A stretch of DNA of 64,000 nt from Nocardioides lianchengensis (lineage in GTDB: Bacteria; Actinomycetota; Actinomycetes; Propionibacteriales; Nocardioidaceae). Of the stretch, positions 46,210 through 56,478 are shown piece after piece. The position numbers were made by a program, and so were the translations under genes. Positions within the stretch are counted from its first letter, which is position 1. Every line of letters starts with the position of its first letter. The stretch is taken from NCBI RefSeq assembly GCF_900101465.1, contig NZ_FMZM01000011.1, positions 143,969 to 207,968 on the forward strand. The letters are read 5' to 3'. The notes under the pieces were generated by a model. The model did not search any database. It was not told the origin of the DNA and saw nothing but the letters and a program-made list of their open reading frames with translations.

Positions 46210-47409
46210 TCACGACCCCGCCTGGTCGAAGAGGTTCGCGCGCAGCGGGGTGCCGGCCATCGCGTCGCGGTAGGCCTCGACGGCCGCCCGCGCCCGGTCG
46301 TGCAGGTTGGCCGGGACGTGCACGTTGACCGTGGCCAGCAGGTCACCGGTGGTGCCGTCGGCCTTCTTGGCCCCCTTGCCGCGCACCCGGAAGGTGCGCC
46401 CGTTGGGGGTGCCGGCCGGGATCTTCAGGGTGACCGGCGAGCCGCCCAGGGTGGGGATCTTCACCTCGGCGCCCAGCGCGAGCTCGTCGAAGGAGACGGG
46501 CACGTCGATGGTGAGGTTGTCGTCCTTGCGGTTGAAGACCCGGTGCTGGCCGACCTTGACGGTGACGTAGAGGTCGCCCGCCGGACCGCCGTTCTCGCCG
46601 GCCCCGCCCTTGCCGCGCAGCCGGATCCGCTGCCCGTCCTTGACCCCCGCGGGGATCCGGGCCTGGATGGTGCGCGCGGAGGTGCCGCGCCCCGAGCCGT
46701 GGCAGACCGGGCAGGGGTCGTCGTAGACCAGCTGCCGACCGCCGCAGGTCGGGCAGGTCTCGTTCATCGAGAACCCACCGCCGACCGACGCGACGACGTA
46801 GCCCGCCCCCTCGCACTCCGGGCAGACGTGCGGCTTGGTGCCGGGCTTGCCGCCGGTGCCGTTGCACTCCGTGCAGGCCGAGTCGGAGGTCAGCCGCAGC
46901 GCGATCGTGACGCCCTCGAGGGAGTCGTTGAAGCTGATCGTCGCGGTGCTCTCGACGTCGGGGCCCTTCTTGACCCGGCGCGACTGCTGGCGCCGTCCGC
47001 CGCCCCCGAAGAGGTCGCCGAACATGTCGCCGAACCCGCCCCCGGAGGCACCGCCCGGCGCCCCGCCGGCCCGCTCGCGGAGCAGGTCGTCGAGGTTGAA
47101 GCCGGTGCCGGCGCCGCCGAACCCGGGGCCGCCACCGCTGTAGCGGTAGCCCCCCGAGCCCGAGGCGTACGACGAGCGGAACTCGTCGTACTTGGCGCGC
47201 TTGGCCGGGTCGCCCACGACGTCGTAGGCCTCGGCGACCTGCTTGAACTTGTCGTGCTTGGCGGTGTCGCCCGGGTTGGAGTCGGGGTGGTTGGCGCGCG
47301 CCAGCCGGCGGTAGGCCTTCTTGATCTCGTCGGCCGTGGCGTCCTTCTTGACGCCCAGCTCGGCGTAGAAGTCCTTCTGGGCCCAGTCGGCCCGGAAGTC
47401 GTCGCTCAT
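46210..47409 (-). CDS. dnaJ: Chaperone DnaJ (DnaJ1 type)
   Basis: 399 residues, J-domain co-chaperone of DnaK. HPD is at 41-43. A Gly/Phe-rich linker covers about 80-140. Four CxxCxGxG-type zinc repeats follow (CTECNGTG, CPECEGAG, CPTCGGRQ, CPVCHGSGRG), then the substrate-binding C-terminal domains. The third zinc repeat is slightly atypical (CGGRQ). 40 bp downstream of grpE. Confidence 0.96.
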   Translation of the reverse strand: MSDDFRADWAQKDFYAELGVKKDATADEIKKAYRRLARANHPDSNPGDTAKHDKFKQVAEAYDVVGDPAKRAKYDEFRSSYASGSGGYRYSGGGPGFGGAGTGFNLDDLLRERAGGAPGGASGGGFGDMFGDLFGGGGRRQQSRRVKKGPDVESTATISFNDSLEGVTIALRLTSDSACTECNGTGGKPGTKPHVCPECEGAGYVVASVGGGFSMNETCPTCGGRQLVYDDPCPVCHGSGRGTSARTIQARIPAGVKDGQRIRLRGKGGAGENGGPAGDLYVTVKVGQHRVFNRKDDNLTIDVPVSFDELALGAEVKIPTLGGSPVTLKIPAGTPNGRTFRVRGKGAKKADGTTGDLLATVNVHVPANLHDRARAAVEAYRDAMAGTPLRANLFDQAGS

Positions 47410-47449
47410 CCGCGCACCCCCTCTCCTCGTGTCGTCATGCCGCTCCCGC

Positions 47450-47994
47450 TCAGGCCGTCGGCCCGGCGGGCGGGTCGACCACCAGCACCTGCGCCGCGCG
47501 CACGACGCGGTCGCCGATCCGGTAGCCGGCCTTGGCGATCACCTTGCAGGTGGTCACCTCGACCTCCGGGTCCTCGCCCACGTGGCTGAGCGCCTCGTGC
47601 AGGCTCGGGTCGAAGGCGTCGCCGGGAGCGCCGTACTTGGTCAGGCCGGCGGCCGCCACGGTGCGTTCGAGCTGCTCGGCGACGGTCTTGAAGCCGTCCT
47701 CGAGCGGCGCGTGCTCCCGCGCGCGGTCGATCGTGTCGAGCACCTCGGTGATCGGCGCGAGCGCGGCGTACGTCGCGTTCTGCTTGATCAGGTCGCGGTC
47801 GCGCTCGACCCGGCGCTTGTAGTTGACGAACTCGGCCTGCAGCCGCTGGAGGTCGTCGGTGCGCTCCGCCAGGTGGCGCTGCGCGACGGCCAGCTCGTCC
47901 TCGGGCTCAGCCGGCTCGGCCGGGCCCTCGGCCGGAGGAGCAGACTCCTGCTCCTCCGGCTCGGGGGTGACCGACTCGTCCGGGGACGAGTCGG

Positions 47995-47998
<4 letters not shown>
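47450..47998 (-). CDS. grpE: Nucleotide exchange factor GrpE
   Basis: 182 residues. Acidic N-terminus (ESVTPEPEEQESAPPAEGPA), long coiled coil and the C-terminal beta domain ending HEALSHVGEDPEVEVTTCKV, then GYRIGDRVVRAAQVLV. It exchanges ADP on DnaK. The GTG start overlaps the dnaK stop (GTGA, 47995-47998), so it is translationally coupled. Confidence 0.96.
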
Positions 47999-49860
<1,862 letters not shown>

Positions 49861-49940
49861 GTTCTCGATACCTCCGTGTGAAGACTGCGGGGAAGACTCA
49901 GCGGACCATCTTGCAAGGCCTCGCCGTGTCGAGCAAACAA

Positions 49941-49961
49941 GTTGAGTCTCGTGAACTCAAG
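49941..49961 (-). promoter_or_regulatory. HAIR-type HspR operator upstream of dnaK
   Basis: TTGAGT (49942-49947) and ACTCAAG (49955-49961) are separated by 7 bases, one base from the HAIR consensus. Flanks CAAACAAG and TTTGCT extend the palindrome with a 3-base offset. The same CAAG-TTGAGTCT beginning is found at clpB. Confidence 0.9.
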
Positions 49962-50766
49962 TTTGCTCACTGGGTCCAACGGAGGGATCGGCCGGGTTGT
50001 TCCCATCCCCGACCGGATTCTTCGCCAGGAACCGACGCCGGGCGCGCAGGTCGCGCTCGACGGCCGCCGCGGTGGTCCGCAGCAGCGCAGCCACCTCGGG
50101 GCGGCGCTCCCCGATCCGGAAGGTCGGGCCGGAGACGCCCAGCGCCGCGACGACCGCCCCCTCCACCCCGCGCACGGGGACGGCGACGCCGTCGAGGCCC
50201 TCCTCGAGCTCGCCGCGGGTGAGCGCGTGACCGCGCTCCCGGGTGCGGTCGAGCTCGGCGTCGAGGTCGGCGTGGGTGGCCACCGACCGCGGTGTGCGGA
50301 CCTCGAGCCGGCCGGCGGGTCGTCGTACCGCGCCCCAGGCGAGCAGCACCTTGCCGAGCGCCGAGCAGTGGCTCGGCACCTCCACCCCCACCCAGCTCAC
50401 CGAGCCGAGGACGTAGCGGGCGTCGACCTGGTCGACGTGGACCACCCGGCTGCCCCGGGCGATCGCCAGGTTCACCGTCTCGCCGGTCGCCGTCGCGACG
50501 TCCTCGAGGTGGACGTGGGCGACCCGGACCAGCTCCTCGACCCGGTCGAAGCGGGCCGCGTAGTCGGCGAACAGCCGACCGCCGCGGTAGCCCGCCCCCT
50601 CCCGCTCGACCAGGCCGCCCCGCTCCAGCGCGCCGAGCAGCCGCGAGACGGTCGAGCGGGCCAGGCCGCTCGACGCGACCAGCTCGGAGTACGACGGGGC
50701 CGCCTCGGCCTGCACGACGAGGCGGAGCAGGTCCGCGGCGCGGTCGACGGACTGGGTGCCGCTCAT
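49957..50766 (-). CDS. IclR family transcriptional regulator (regulator of the Rieske oxygenase genes)
   Basis: 269 residues from MSGTQSVDRAADLLRL. The winged helix contains SGLARSTVSRLLGALERGGL; the effector domain has TGETVNLAIARGSRVVHVDQ, SHCSALGKVLLAW and VAALGVSGPTFRIGE. The upstream in-frame ATG at 50793 lies inside a perfect palindrome, so 50766 is preferred. Divergent from the Rieske genes. It probably controls both directions through the palindrome at 50784-50806. Its 3' end overlaps the dnaK HAIR site. Confidence 0.92.
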   Translation of the reverse strand: MSGTQSVDRAADLLRLVVQAEAAPSYSELVASSGLARSTVSRLLGALERGGLVEREGAGYRGGRLFADYAARFDRVEELVRVAHVHLEDVATATGETVNLAIARGSRVVHVDQVDARYVLGSVSWVGVEVPSHCSALGKVLLAWGAVRRPAGRLEVRTPRSVATHADLDAELDRTRERGHALTRGELEEGLDGVAVPVRGVEGAVVAALGVSGPTFRIGERRPEVAALLRTTAAAVERDLRARRRFLAKNPVGDGNNPADPSVGPSEQT

Positions 50767-50783
50767 GCCCACATGGTAGATCA

Positions 50784-50806
50784 GTAGTTCCATATAGTGG
50801 AACTAC
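50784..50806. promoter_or_regulatory. Perfect 9-bp inverted repeat, likely IclR operator
   Basis: GTAGTTCCA-N5-TGGAACTAC with spacer TATAG. It lies 17 bp before the IclR start and about 135 bp before the Rieske ferredoxin start. Size and symmetry fit IclR-type operators. The inner TTCCA/TGGAA is a usual half-site core of this family. Confidence 0.8.
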
Positions 50807-50940
50807 CGAGAATCCCGGTCCGAGACTGTTTGCCCAGGTCAACCACGGTGCGCACCGCCCTGTTTCGTCCGCGTGAAATCGTCCAACGGATCTGGTTGTT
50901 CTCGTTGACAGCGCCCGGATCCCGGCCGCACGCTCGAGCC

Positions 50941-51291
50941 ATGCAGCACGTGTGCGCCCTGGCCGACGTCCCGGTGGGCGAGGGCCTGCGGATCGACTCG
51001 GTCAGCCCGCCGATCGCCGTCTTCCGGACCGAGGACGACGAGGTGCTCGCGATCGACGACACCTGCACCCACCAGGACGCCTCGCTGGCCGACGGGTGGC
51101 TCGAGGACTGCTGGGTCGAGTGCCCCCTGCACGCCTCCCGCTTCGACCTCCGCACGGGGGCGGTCGACGCACCACCCGCCAAGCTGCCGGTCCGCGCGCA
51201 CGCCGTCGAGGTCCGCGACGGCGAGGTCTGGGTCGCGCTCTCCGACGCCGTCCCCCACCTGCCTCCGGGCGTCACCTACGAGGCGTCCTGA
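50941..51291 (+). CDS. Rieske-type ferredoxin (electron-transfer component)
   Basis: 116 residues. The 2Fe-2S ligands are Cys42 and His44 (TCTHQDASL) and Cys61 and His64 (ECPLHASRF). It resembles ferredoxin components of three-component oxygenases (BphF/NdoA type). A TTGACA at 50905-50910 may be its -35 box. Its stop shares a base with the next start, so the operon order is ferredoxin, reductase, oxygenase. Confidence 0.93.
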   Translation: MQHVCALADVPVGEGLRIDSVSPPIAVFRTEDDEVLAIDDTCTHQDASLADGWLEDCWVECPLHASRFDLRTGAVDAPPAKLPVRAHAVEVRDGEVWVALSDAVPHLPPGVTYEAS

Positions 51292-52463
51292 TGACCGACC
51301 CGCGCCGGGTGGTGGTCGTCGGCGCCTCCCTGGCCGGGCTGGCCACGGCCCGCGCGCTGCGCGCCGCCGGGTACGACGGCGACGTCACCGTGATCGGCGA
51401 CGAGCCGCACCGGCCCTACGACCGGCCGCCGCTGTCCAAGGGCTTCGTGGCCGGCACCCTCTCGGTCGACGACCTGTCGCTGGAGACCGACGACGACCTC
51501 GCCCTCGACTGGCGACTCGGCGAGCGGGCCGTCGCGCTCGACCCCGGGACCCGCACGGTGACCCTGGCCTCCGGCACCCTCGTCCCGGGTGACGCCGTGG
51601 TCGTCGCCACCGGCTCGCACGCCCGGCGGCTGCCCGGTCCGCCACTGGCCGGCGTGCACACCCTGCGCACCCTCGACGACGCGCTGGCCCTGCGGTCCGA
51701 GCTGCTCCCCGGCGCCCGGCTGGTGCTGGTGGGCGCCGGGTTCGTGGGCGCCGAGATCGCCTCGACGGCCCGCGGCCTCGGGCTCGACGTCACCCTGGTC
51801 GAGGCCGCGCCCTCCCCGCTGGCCGGCCCGCTCGGCGTCGAGGTCGGCGCGATGGTCGCCCGCCTGCACGACGCCCACGGGGTCCCGCTGCTCACCGGCG
51901 TGCCCGTCGCCGGCCTCGCCGGGCGCGACCGGGTGTCGGGCGTGGTCCTCACCGACGGTCGCGTGCTGCCCGCCGACGTGGTCGTGGTCGGCGTCGGCTC
52001 GGTCGCCGCGACCGACTGGCTGGCCGGCTCCGGGCTGACGATCGAGGCGGGCGGGGTCGCCTGCGACGCCGCCGGCAGCACGGACGCGCCCGGGATCTGG
52101 GCCGTCGGCGACGTCGCCGCCTGGCACGACCCGTCGTACGCCGGCCGCCGCCGGATCGAGCACTGGACCGACTCGCTCCAGCGTCCCGCCCGCACCGTGG
52201 CCGCCCTCCTGGGCGGACCCGTCGACGACCCGCTGCCGGCGCCGTACTTCTGGAGCGAGCAGTACGGCGTGCAGGTCCAGTTCGCGGGCCGCCGGCTCGG
52301 CGACGAGACCGTCACGATCGAGGCGGGCGCGCCCGAGACCGGCGACGTGCTGGCCGTCTACCGGCGCGGCGAGACGCCGGTCGCCGTACTCGGGATGAAC
52401 CAGCCCCGCCTGTTCGGCCGGATCCGCCGACAGCTCTCGACGCCCGTCCAGGAGTTCGCATGA
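51291..52463 (+). CDS. NAD(P)/FAD-dependent ferredoxin reductase
   Basis: 390 residues. Two Rossmann motifs are visible: VVVGASLAGLATARALRAAG (8-27, FAD) and LVLVGAGFVGAEIASTARG (about 143-161, NAD). GIWAVGDVAAWHD marks the second FAD contact. This is the rubredoxin/BphA4-like type, which passes electrons from NADH to the Rieske ferredoxin. The ATG shares one base with the ferredoxin stop (TGATG), and the stop overlaps the oxygenase start by 4 bp. Confidence 0.94.
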   Translation: MTDPRRVVVVGASLAGLATARALRAAGYDGDVTVIGDEPHRPYDRPPLSKGFVAGTLSVDDLSLETDDDLALDWRLGERAVALDPGTRTVTLASGTLVPGDAVVVATGSHARRLPGPPLAGVHTLRTLDDALALRSELLPGARLVLVGAGFVGAEIASTARGLGLDVTLVEAAPSPLAGPLGVEVGAMVARLHDAHGVPLLTGVPVAGLAGRDRVSGVVLTDGRVLPADVVVVGVGSVAATDWLAGSGLTIEAGGVACDAAGSTDAPGIWAVGDVAAWHDPSYAGRRRIEHWTDSLQRPARTVAALLGGPVDDPLPAPYFWSEQYGVQVQFAGRRLGDETVTIEAGAPETGDVLAVYRRGETPVAVLGMNQPRLFGRIRRQLSTPVQEFA

Positions 52464-53599
52464 CCACCACCGAGGAGCCGGTCACCGGGTCCAGCCTGAT
52501 CCCGACGCTGCCCGGCTCGGCGTACGTCGATCCGGCGGTCTTCGACGCCGAGTGCGAGCGGATCTTCGAGGACATGTGGTTCTGTGCGGCCCGCGAGAGC
52601 GACCTGCCGAAGCCGGGCTCGTTCCGCACCGTCCAGGTCGGTCGCGAGTCGATCCTGATCAGCCGGTCCCGCCGGGGCGAGGTGCGGGCCTTCTACAACG
52701 TCTGTCGCCACCGCGGCGCGCGGATCTGCACCGAGGACGCCGGCGAGCGCGCGCGGTCGTTCCAGTGCCCCTACCACGCCTGGACCTACGACTTCGACGG
52801 CAAGCTGATCGCCGCGCCCAACCTGACGAAGATGCCCGACATCGACCGGGTCGAGTACGGCCTGCGCCGGGTCCACGTGCGGACCTGGCTGGGCTACGTC
52901 TGGGTCTCGCTCGCCGACGCCCCGCCGTCGTTCGAGGCGACCGTCCAGCAGGAGGTCGTCGACCGGCTGGGCACCCTCGACAACATCGCCGGGTACGACG
53001 TCGCGAACCTCTCCGTCGGCCGCCGGATCGTCTACGACGTGGCGGCCAACTGGAAGCTCATCGTCGAGAACTTCATGGAGTGCTACCACTGCGCGACGAT
53101 CCACCCCGAGCTGACCGAGGTGCTGCCGGAGTTCGCCGACGGCCTCGCCGCGCAGTACTTCGTCAACCACGGCGCCGAGTTCGGCGAGGACGTCTCGGGC
53201 TTCACCATCGACGGCTCCGAGGGCTTCGGCGTGATCCCGGGTCTCGAGGAGGACCGTGACCGCAAGTACTACGCGATCACCGTCAAGCCGCAGGTCTTCG
53301 TCAACCTGGTCCCCGACCACGTGATCTTCCACCGCATGTACCCCATGGCCGCCGACCGGACGGTCGTCGAGTGCGACTGGCTCTATCTCCCCGACGTGGT
53401 CGAGTCCGGCCGCGACGTGACCGCCTCCGTCGAGCTCTTCCATCGCGTCAACCAGCAGGACTTCGAGGCCTGCGAGCGCACCCAGCCCGCCATGTCCTCC
53501 AAGCTGTACGCCGCCGGCGGCGTCCTCGTCCCCTCCGAGCACCACATCTCCGAGTTCCACGAGTGGGTCACCCACAAGCTGACCCCCACCGGTGGTTGA
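52460..53599 (+). CDS. Rieske non-haem iron oxygenase alpha subunit, candidate betaine-type demethylase
   Basis: 379 residues. Rieske centre Cys82/His84 (CRHRG) and Cys103/His106 (CPYHAWTY). Mononuclear iron site His210 and His215 in ENFMECYHCATIHPELTE, with a later Asp in VNQQDFEACERT. The pattern 'NFMECYHC' is common to quaternary-amine monooxygenases such as GbcA (glycine betaine) and CntA-like enzymes. With betA, betB, a betaine importer and purU nearby, oxidative N-demethylation of glycine betaine or a relative is the best guess; an aromatic substrate cannot be excluded. The C-terminal Pro-Thr-Gly-Gly-stop is inside a repeat. Confidence 0.88.
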   Translation: MTTTEEPVTGSSLIPTLPGSAYVDPAVFDAECERIFEDMWFCAARESDLPKPGSFRTVQVGRESILISRSRRGEVRAFYNVCRHRGARICTEDAGERARSFQCPYHAWTYDFDGKLIAAPNLTKMPDIDRVEYGLRRVHVRTWLGYVWVSLADAPPSFEATVQQEVVDRLGTLDNIAGYDVANLSVGRRIVYDVAANWKLIVENFMECYHCATIHPELTEVLPEFADGLAAQYFVNHGAEFGEDVSGFTIDGSEGFGVIPGLEEDRDRKYYAITVKPQVFVNLVPDHVIFHRMYPMAADRTVVECDWLYLPDVVESGRDVTASVELFHRVNQQDFEACERTQPAMSSKLYAAGGVLVPSEHHISEFHEWVTHKLTPTGG

Positions 53600-53646
53600 G
53601 CAGCGAAGCCGCGCTAGCGGGTGAGCGTGTCGAAACCCCCGCAGCC
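53587..53646. repeat. Palindromic repeat, left copy of a 60-bp identical direct pair
   Basis: CACCGGTGGTTGAGCAGCG, AAGCCGCGCTAGCGGGTGAG, CGTGTCGAAACCCCCGCAGCC. It is identical over 60 bases to 54102-54161. It supplies the stop codon of the Rieske oxygenase. Confidence 0.9.
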
Positions 53647-53658
53647 AGCAAGCGACCT

Positions 53659-53964
53659 TCAGTCATCCACTGGCCCCCGCCGCCAGGAGCCCCGCGCCAG
53701 CTCCGGCAGCGCGTCGTACCGCCCCTCGATCAAGGCCCTCCGCTTCGCGCGGCTCCACCCCTGCACCTGCTTCTCGTAGGCGAACGCGTCCTCCACCCGC
53801 CCGAACTCGGCCGCCCACACGAGCGTCACCGGACGCCTGCGTCGCAGTGCCGTGTACGACGCTCCCAGCCCGAGGTTGTGCGCACTCACCCGCCCGTCGA
53901 GGTCGACGGTGCTGCCGACGTAGTAGCTGCCGTCGGCGCACTGGAGGATGTAGGTCCAAGCCAT
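53659..53964 (-). CDS. GIY-YIG domain nuclease
   Basis: 101 residues from MAWTYILQCADGSYYVGSTV. GIY-YIG motif 4-19 (TYILQCADGSYYVGST), Arg25, His29 and the catalytic Glu64 in AFAYEKQVQG are in the expected order for the UvrC/YhbQ-like small GIY-YIG family. Putative metal-dependent endonuclease of unknown target. It is enclosed by 60-bp identical repeats. In-frame GTG at 54024 would add unconserved residues. Confidence 0.9.
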   Translation of the reverse strand: MAWTYILQCADGSYYVGSTVDLDGRVSAHNLGLGASYTALRRRRPVTLVWAAEFGRVEDAFAYEKQVQGWSRAKRRALIEGRYDALPELARGSWRRGPVDD

Positions 53965-54044
53965 GGGTGCATGCTCGTCCGCCTGCCCCTTCGACGACAG
54001 CAGCGCTCGTCGACCTGTGGACAAGCGCGGTGGTCACTGTCGCC

Positions 54045-54098
54045 TCTCGGGTGCGGGGGTTTCGACACGGTCGCTAGCGCGACCTGCTCAACCACCGG
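54045..54098. repeat. Palindromic repeat, inverted copy
   Basis: CTCGGGTGCGGGGGTTTCGA then CACGGTCGCTAGCGCGACCT then GCTCAACCACCGG. The same TCTCGGGTGCGGGGGTTTCG occurs at 63957. Confidence 0.85.
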
Positions 54099-54101
54099 TT
54101 G

Positions 54102-54161
54102 CACCGGTGGTTGAGCAGCGAAGCCGCGCTAGCGGGTGAGCGTGTCGAAACCCCCGCAGCC
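54102..54161. repeat. Palindromic repeat, right copy of a 60-bp identical direct pair
   Basis: Identical over 60 bases to 53587-53646. Both copies have the same orientation and bracket the GIY-YIG gene. Confidence 0.9.
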
Positions 54162-54193
54162 CACCAGCGACGGTGACCACCCACACCTCCCAG

Positions 54194-54242
54194 GTCACCG
54201 GATCTCGACAACGGTCACTGCGCGACCTGATCGACCACCGGC
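54194..54242. repeat. Palindromic repeat, diverged inverted copy
   Basis: TCACCGGATCTCGACAACGG, TCACTGCGCGACCTGATCGA, CCACCGG. Slightly decayed (ATCTCGACAACGG instead of GTTTCGACACGG). Confidence 0.7.
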
Positions 54243-54267
54243 GGGAGGGACGTGGTGGGATCTCCGC

Positions 54268-54672
54268 ATGGCGTGGCAGCTGGCGATCGGGGTCGTGGGC
54301 GGCCTCGCGCTGGTGTGGGCCGCCCTGGTCGCGGCCCTGTACGTCGCCGGCCGCCGGACGGGCGACCCGACGACCTGGCAGGACCTGCTGCGCCTGCTGC
54401 CCGACGTCATCCGGCTGCTGCGCCGACTGGCGGCGGACCCGACCCTCCCGCGGGGTGTGCGGGTGCGGCTGTGGCTGCTGCTGGGCTACCTGCTCCTGCC
54501 GGTCGACCTGGTGCCGGACTTCATCCCGGTGGTCGGGTACGCCGACGACGCGATCGTCGTCGCGCTGGTCCTGCGCTCGGTGACCCGGCGCGCGGGGCCG
54601 GAGGCGCTGGACCGGCACTGGCCGGGCACGTCCTCGGGGCTGCTCGTCGTACGACGTCTGGGGCGGATCTGA
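54268..54672 (+). CDS. YkvA/DUF1232 family membrane protein
   Basis: 134 residues. An N-terminal helix (LAIGVVGGLALVWAALVAAL) is followed by the DUF1232 core (RLWLLLGYLLLPVDLVPDFI, then PVVGYADDAIVVALVLRSV), whose LLLPVDLVPDFIPVVGYADD signature is split here over both strings. Found widely; function unknown. It lies between repeats and purU. Confidence 0.9.
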   Translation: MAWQLAIGVVGGLALVWAALVAALYVAGRRTGDPTTWQDLLRLLPDVIRLLRRLAADPTLPRGVRVRLWLLLGYLLLPVDLVPDFIPVVGYADDAIVVALVLRSVTRRAGPEALDRHWPGTSSGLLVVRRLGRI

Positions 54673-54747
54673 CCTCGACACCGGATGGGTCTCGACACGC
54701 GGGTCGCTCGCTCGACCACCGACGAGGAGTCCGCTGACGCGTCCTCC

Positions 54748-55605
54748 TCAGTCGAACACGACGACGCGGGAGCGGTCGAGGAGGAGGCGGGACTCGGTGT
54801 GCCAGCGGACGGCCTGGGCGAGGACGCGGGCCTCGACGTCGCGGCCGGCCTGCACCATCTCCTCGGGGGTGGTGCGGTGGTCGATGCGGATCACGTCCTG
54901 CTCGATGATCGGGCCCTCGTCGAGGTCCGCCGTCACGTAGTGGGCGGTGGCGCCGATCAGCTTCACGCCGCGGTCGTGGGCCTGGTGGTAGGGCTTGGCG
55001 CCCTTGAAGCTCGGCAGGAACGAGTGGTGGATGTTGATGATCCGGCCGTCGAGCTTGGCGCAGGTCTCGTCGGAGATCACCTGCATGTAGCGCGCCAGCA
55101 CCACCAGGTCGATCCGCTCGGAGCCCACCAGGTCCAGCAGCTGCTCCTCCGCCGCCGCCTTGGTGTCGGGCGTGACGGGCAGGTGGTGGAAGGGGATGTC
55201 GTACGTCGAGGTCAGCCGCTCGAAGTCGCGGTGGTTGGAGACGACGCCCGCGATGTCGACGTTCAGCGCGCCGGTGCTGTGCCGGAAGAGCAGGTCGTTG
55301 AGGCAGTGCCCAAAGCGGGAGACCATCAGCAGCGTCCGGTACGGCGCCGCCGCGGCCACCAGCTGCCACGACATCCCGTGGGCCTGGGCCACCGACAGGA
55401 ACGAGCTCCGCAGCGCGTCGACGGTCACGTCGAAGGCCTTGAACTCCACCCGCATGAAGAACCGGCCGTTGACCGGGTTGTCGAACTGCTGGGAGTCGGT
55501 GATGTCGCCGCAGTGGGCCACGACCCAGCCCGCGACGGCGTGCACCAGCCCGACGTGGTTGTCGCACGCCAGCGTCAGCACGTAGCGGTCCGGGCCTGGT
55601 CTCAT
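54748..55605 (-). CDS. purU: Formyltetrahydrofolate deformylase
   Basis: 285 residues. The N-terminal ACT domain (YVLTLACDNHVGLVHAVAGW) senses one-carbon balance. The C-terminal formyltransferase fold has NIHHSFLPSFKGAKPYHQAH with the catalytic His, and LIGATAHYVTADLDEGPIIE with the catalytic Asp. It releases formate from 10-formyl-THF. Located next to demethylation genes, it probably removes one-carbon units made from methyl groups. Divergent from an IclR regulator; both lie next to the operator at 55645. Confidence 0.95.
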   Translation of the reverse strand: MRPGPDRYVLTLACDNHVGLVHAVAGWVVAHCGDITDSQQFDNPVNGRFFMRVEFKAFDVTVDALRSSFLSVAQAHGMSWQLVAAAAPYRTLLMVSRFGHCLNDLLFRHSTGALNVDIAGVVSNHRDFERLTSTYDIPFHHLPVTPDTKAAAEEQLLDLVGSERIDLVVLARYMQVISDETCAKLDGRIINIHHSFLPSFKGAKPYHQAHDRGVKLIGATAHYVTADLDEGPIIEQDVIRIDHRTTPEEMVQAGRDVEARVLAQAVRWHTESRLLLDRSRVVVFD

Positions 55606-55644
55606 GCGAAAAGACTGACGGAGCCGTTGCTCCATGCGCAAGTC

Positions 55645-55661
55645 GTTGCGTAGTGTGCAAC
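55645..55661. promoter_or_regulatory. IclR-type operator between purU and the regulator (GTTGCG-N5-TGCAAC)
   Basis: GTTGCG-TAGTG-TGCAAC. The inner TAGTGT is the likely -10 box of the regulator itself (8 nt before its ATG). The same 17-bp design occurs upstream of betB (56498), so both are probably bound by the regulator encoded here. Confidence 0.75.
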
Positions 55662-55664
55662 GGC

Positions 55665-56423
55665 ATGGGCACCGTGCAGTCCGTCGACCGGGCGTTGATG
55701 ATCCTCGACATCCTCGCACGCGACGGTGAGGCCGGGGTGACCGAGATCGCCGGCCACCTGGGCGTCCACAAGTCCACCGTCTCCCGGCTGATCGACTCCC
55801 TCGAGGAGCGGGACCTGGTCGAGCAGCACGACCCGCGCGGCAAGTACCGCCTCGGCATCGGCGTCCTGCGCCTGGCCGGCGCGACGACCGCCCGCCTCGA
55901 CGTCGTCCAGGAGGCCCGCTCGGTCGCCAAGTCGCTGGCCGCGGCCACCGGCGAGACGGTCAACATCGCCGTCCTCTCCGAGGGCGCCGCGCTGTACGTC
56001 GACCAGGTCGCCACCGCGGGCGCGGTCCAGTCGCACAACTGGGTCGGCCAGCGGATCCCGCTGCACGCCACCTCCAACGGCAAGGTGCTGCTGGCCGGCC
56101 TGAGCGACGCGGAGGCGCGCAAGGTCCTCGGCCGGCGGCTGGCGTCGTACACGGCCCGGACGGTCACCGACGTGGGCGCCGTGGTCAAGCAGCTGGCCGA
56201 GGTGCGCGAGCAGGGGTACGTCGTCGTCGTCGACGAGCTGGAGCACGGCCTGACCGCCGTCGCCGCGCCGATCCGCAACGCCCACGGCGATGTCGTGGCG
56301 TCCTTCTCGGTCTCCGGGCCGACCTTCCGTTTCGCTGAGCGGGAGGTCGCGGCGGCGACGACCGCCGTGGTCGAGCATGCCCTCGAGGTGTCGCGACGCC
56401 TGGGCTGGCGGGGGGCCGCGTGA
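55665..56423 (+). CDS. IclR family transcriptional regulator (choline/betaine genes)
   Basis: 252 residues from MGTVQSVDRALMILDILARD. The winged helix is HLGVHKSTVSRLIDSLEERD; the effector domain has TGETVNIAVLSEGAALYVDQ, NWVGQRIPLHATSNGKVLLA and FSVSGPTFRFAEREV. An ATG at 55653 lies inside the operator and is rejected. It is followed 110 bp later by betB and divergent from purU; autorepression is likely because its -10 box lies in the operator. Paralogous to the regulator at 49957, but not recently duplicated. Confidence 0.93.
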   Translation: MGTVQSVDRALMILDILARDGEAGVTEIAGHLGVHKSTVSRLIDSLEERDLVEQHDPRGKYRLGIGVLRLAGATTARLDVVQEARSVAKSLAAATGETVNIAVLSEGAALYVDQVATAGAVQSHNWVGQRIPLHATSNGKVLLAGLSDAEARKVLGRRLASYTARTVTDVGAVVKQLAEVREQGYVVVVDELEHGLTAVAAPIRNAHGDVVASFSVSGPTFRFAEREVAAATTAVVEHALEVSRRLGWRGAA

Positions 56424-56478
56424 CCGGACCACCCGAGGGCCGAAACGTTCCTTCTTCGTCATTCCAGCGAAACGCGGA

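Noticed and set aside
50797..50940. N-terminal extension of the Rieske ferredoxin from an ATG at 50797
   Set aside because: It would begin inside the IclR operator and adds about 48 residues with no ferredoxin similarity; the ATG at 50941 gives the normal length.
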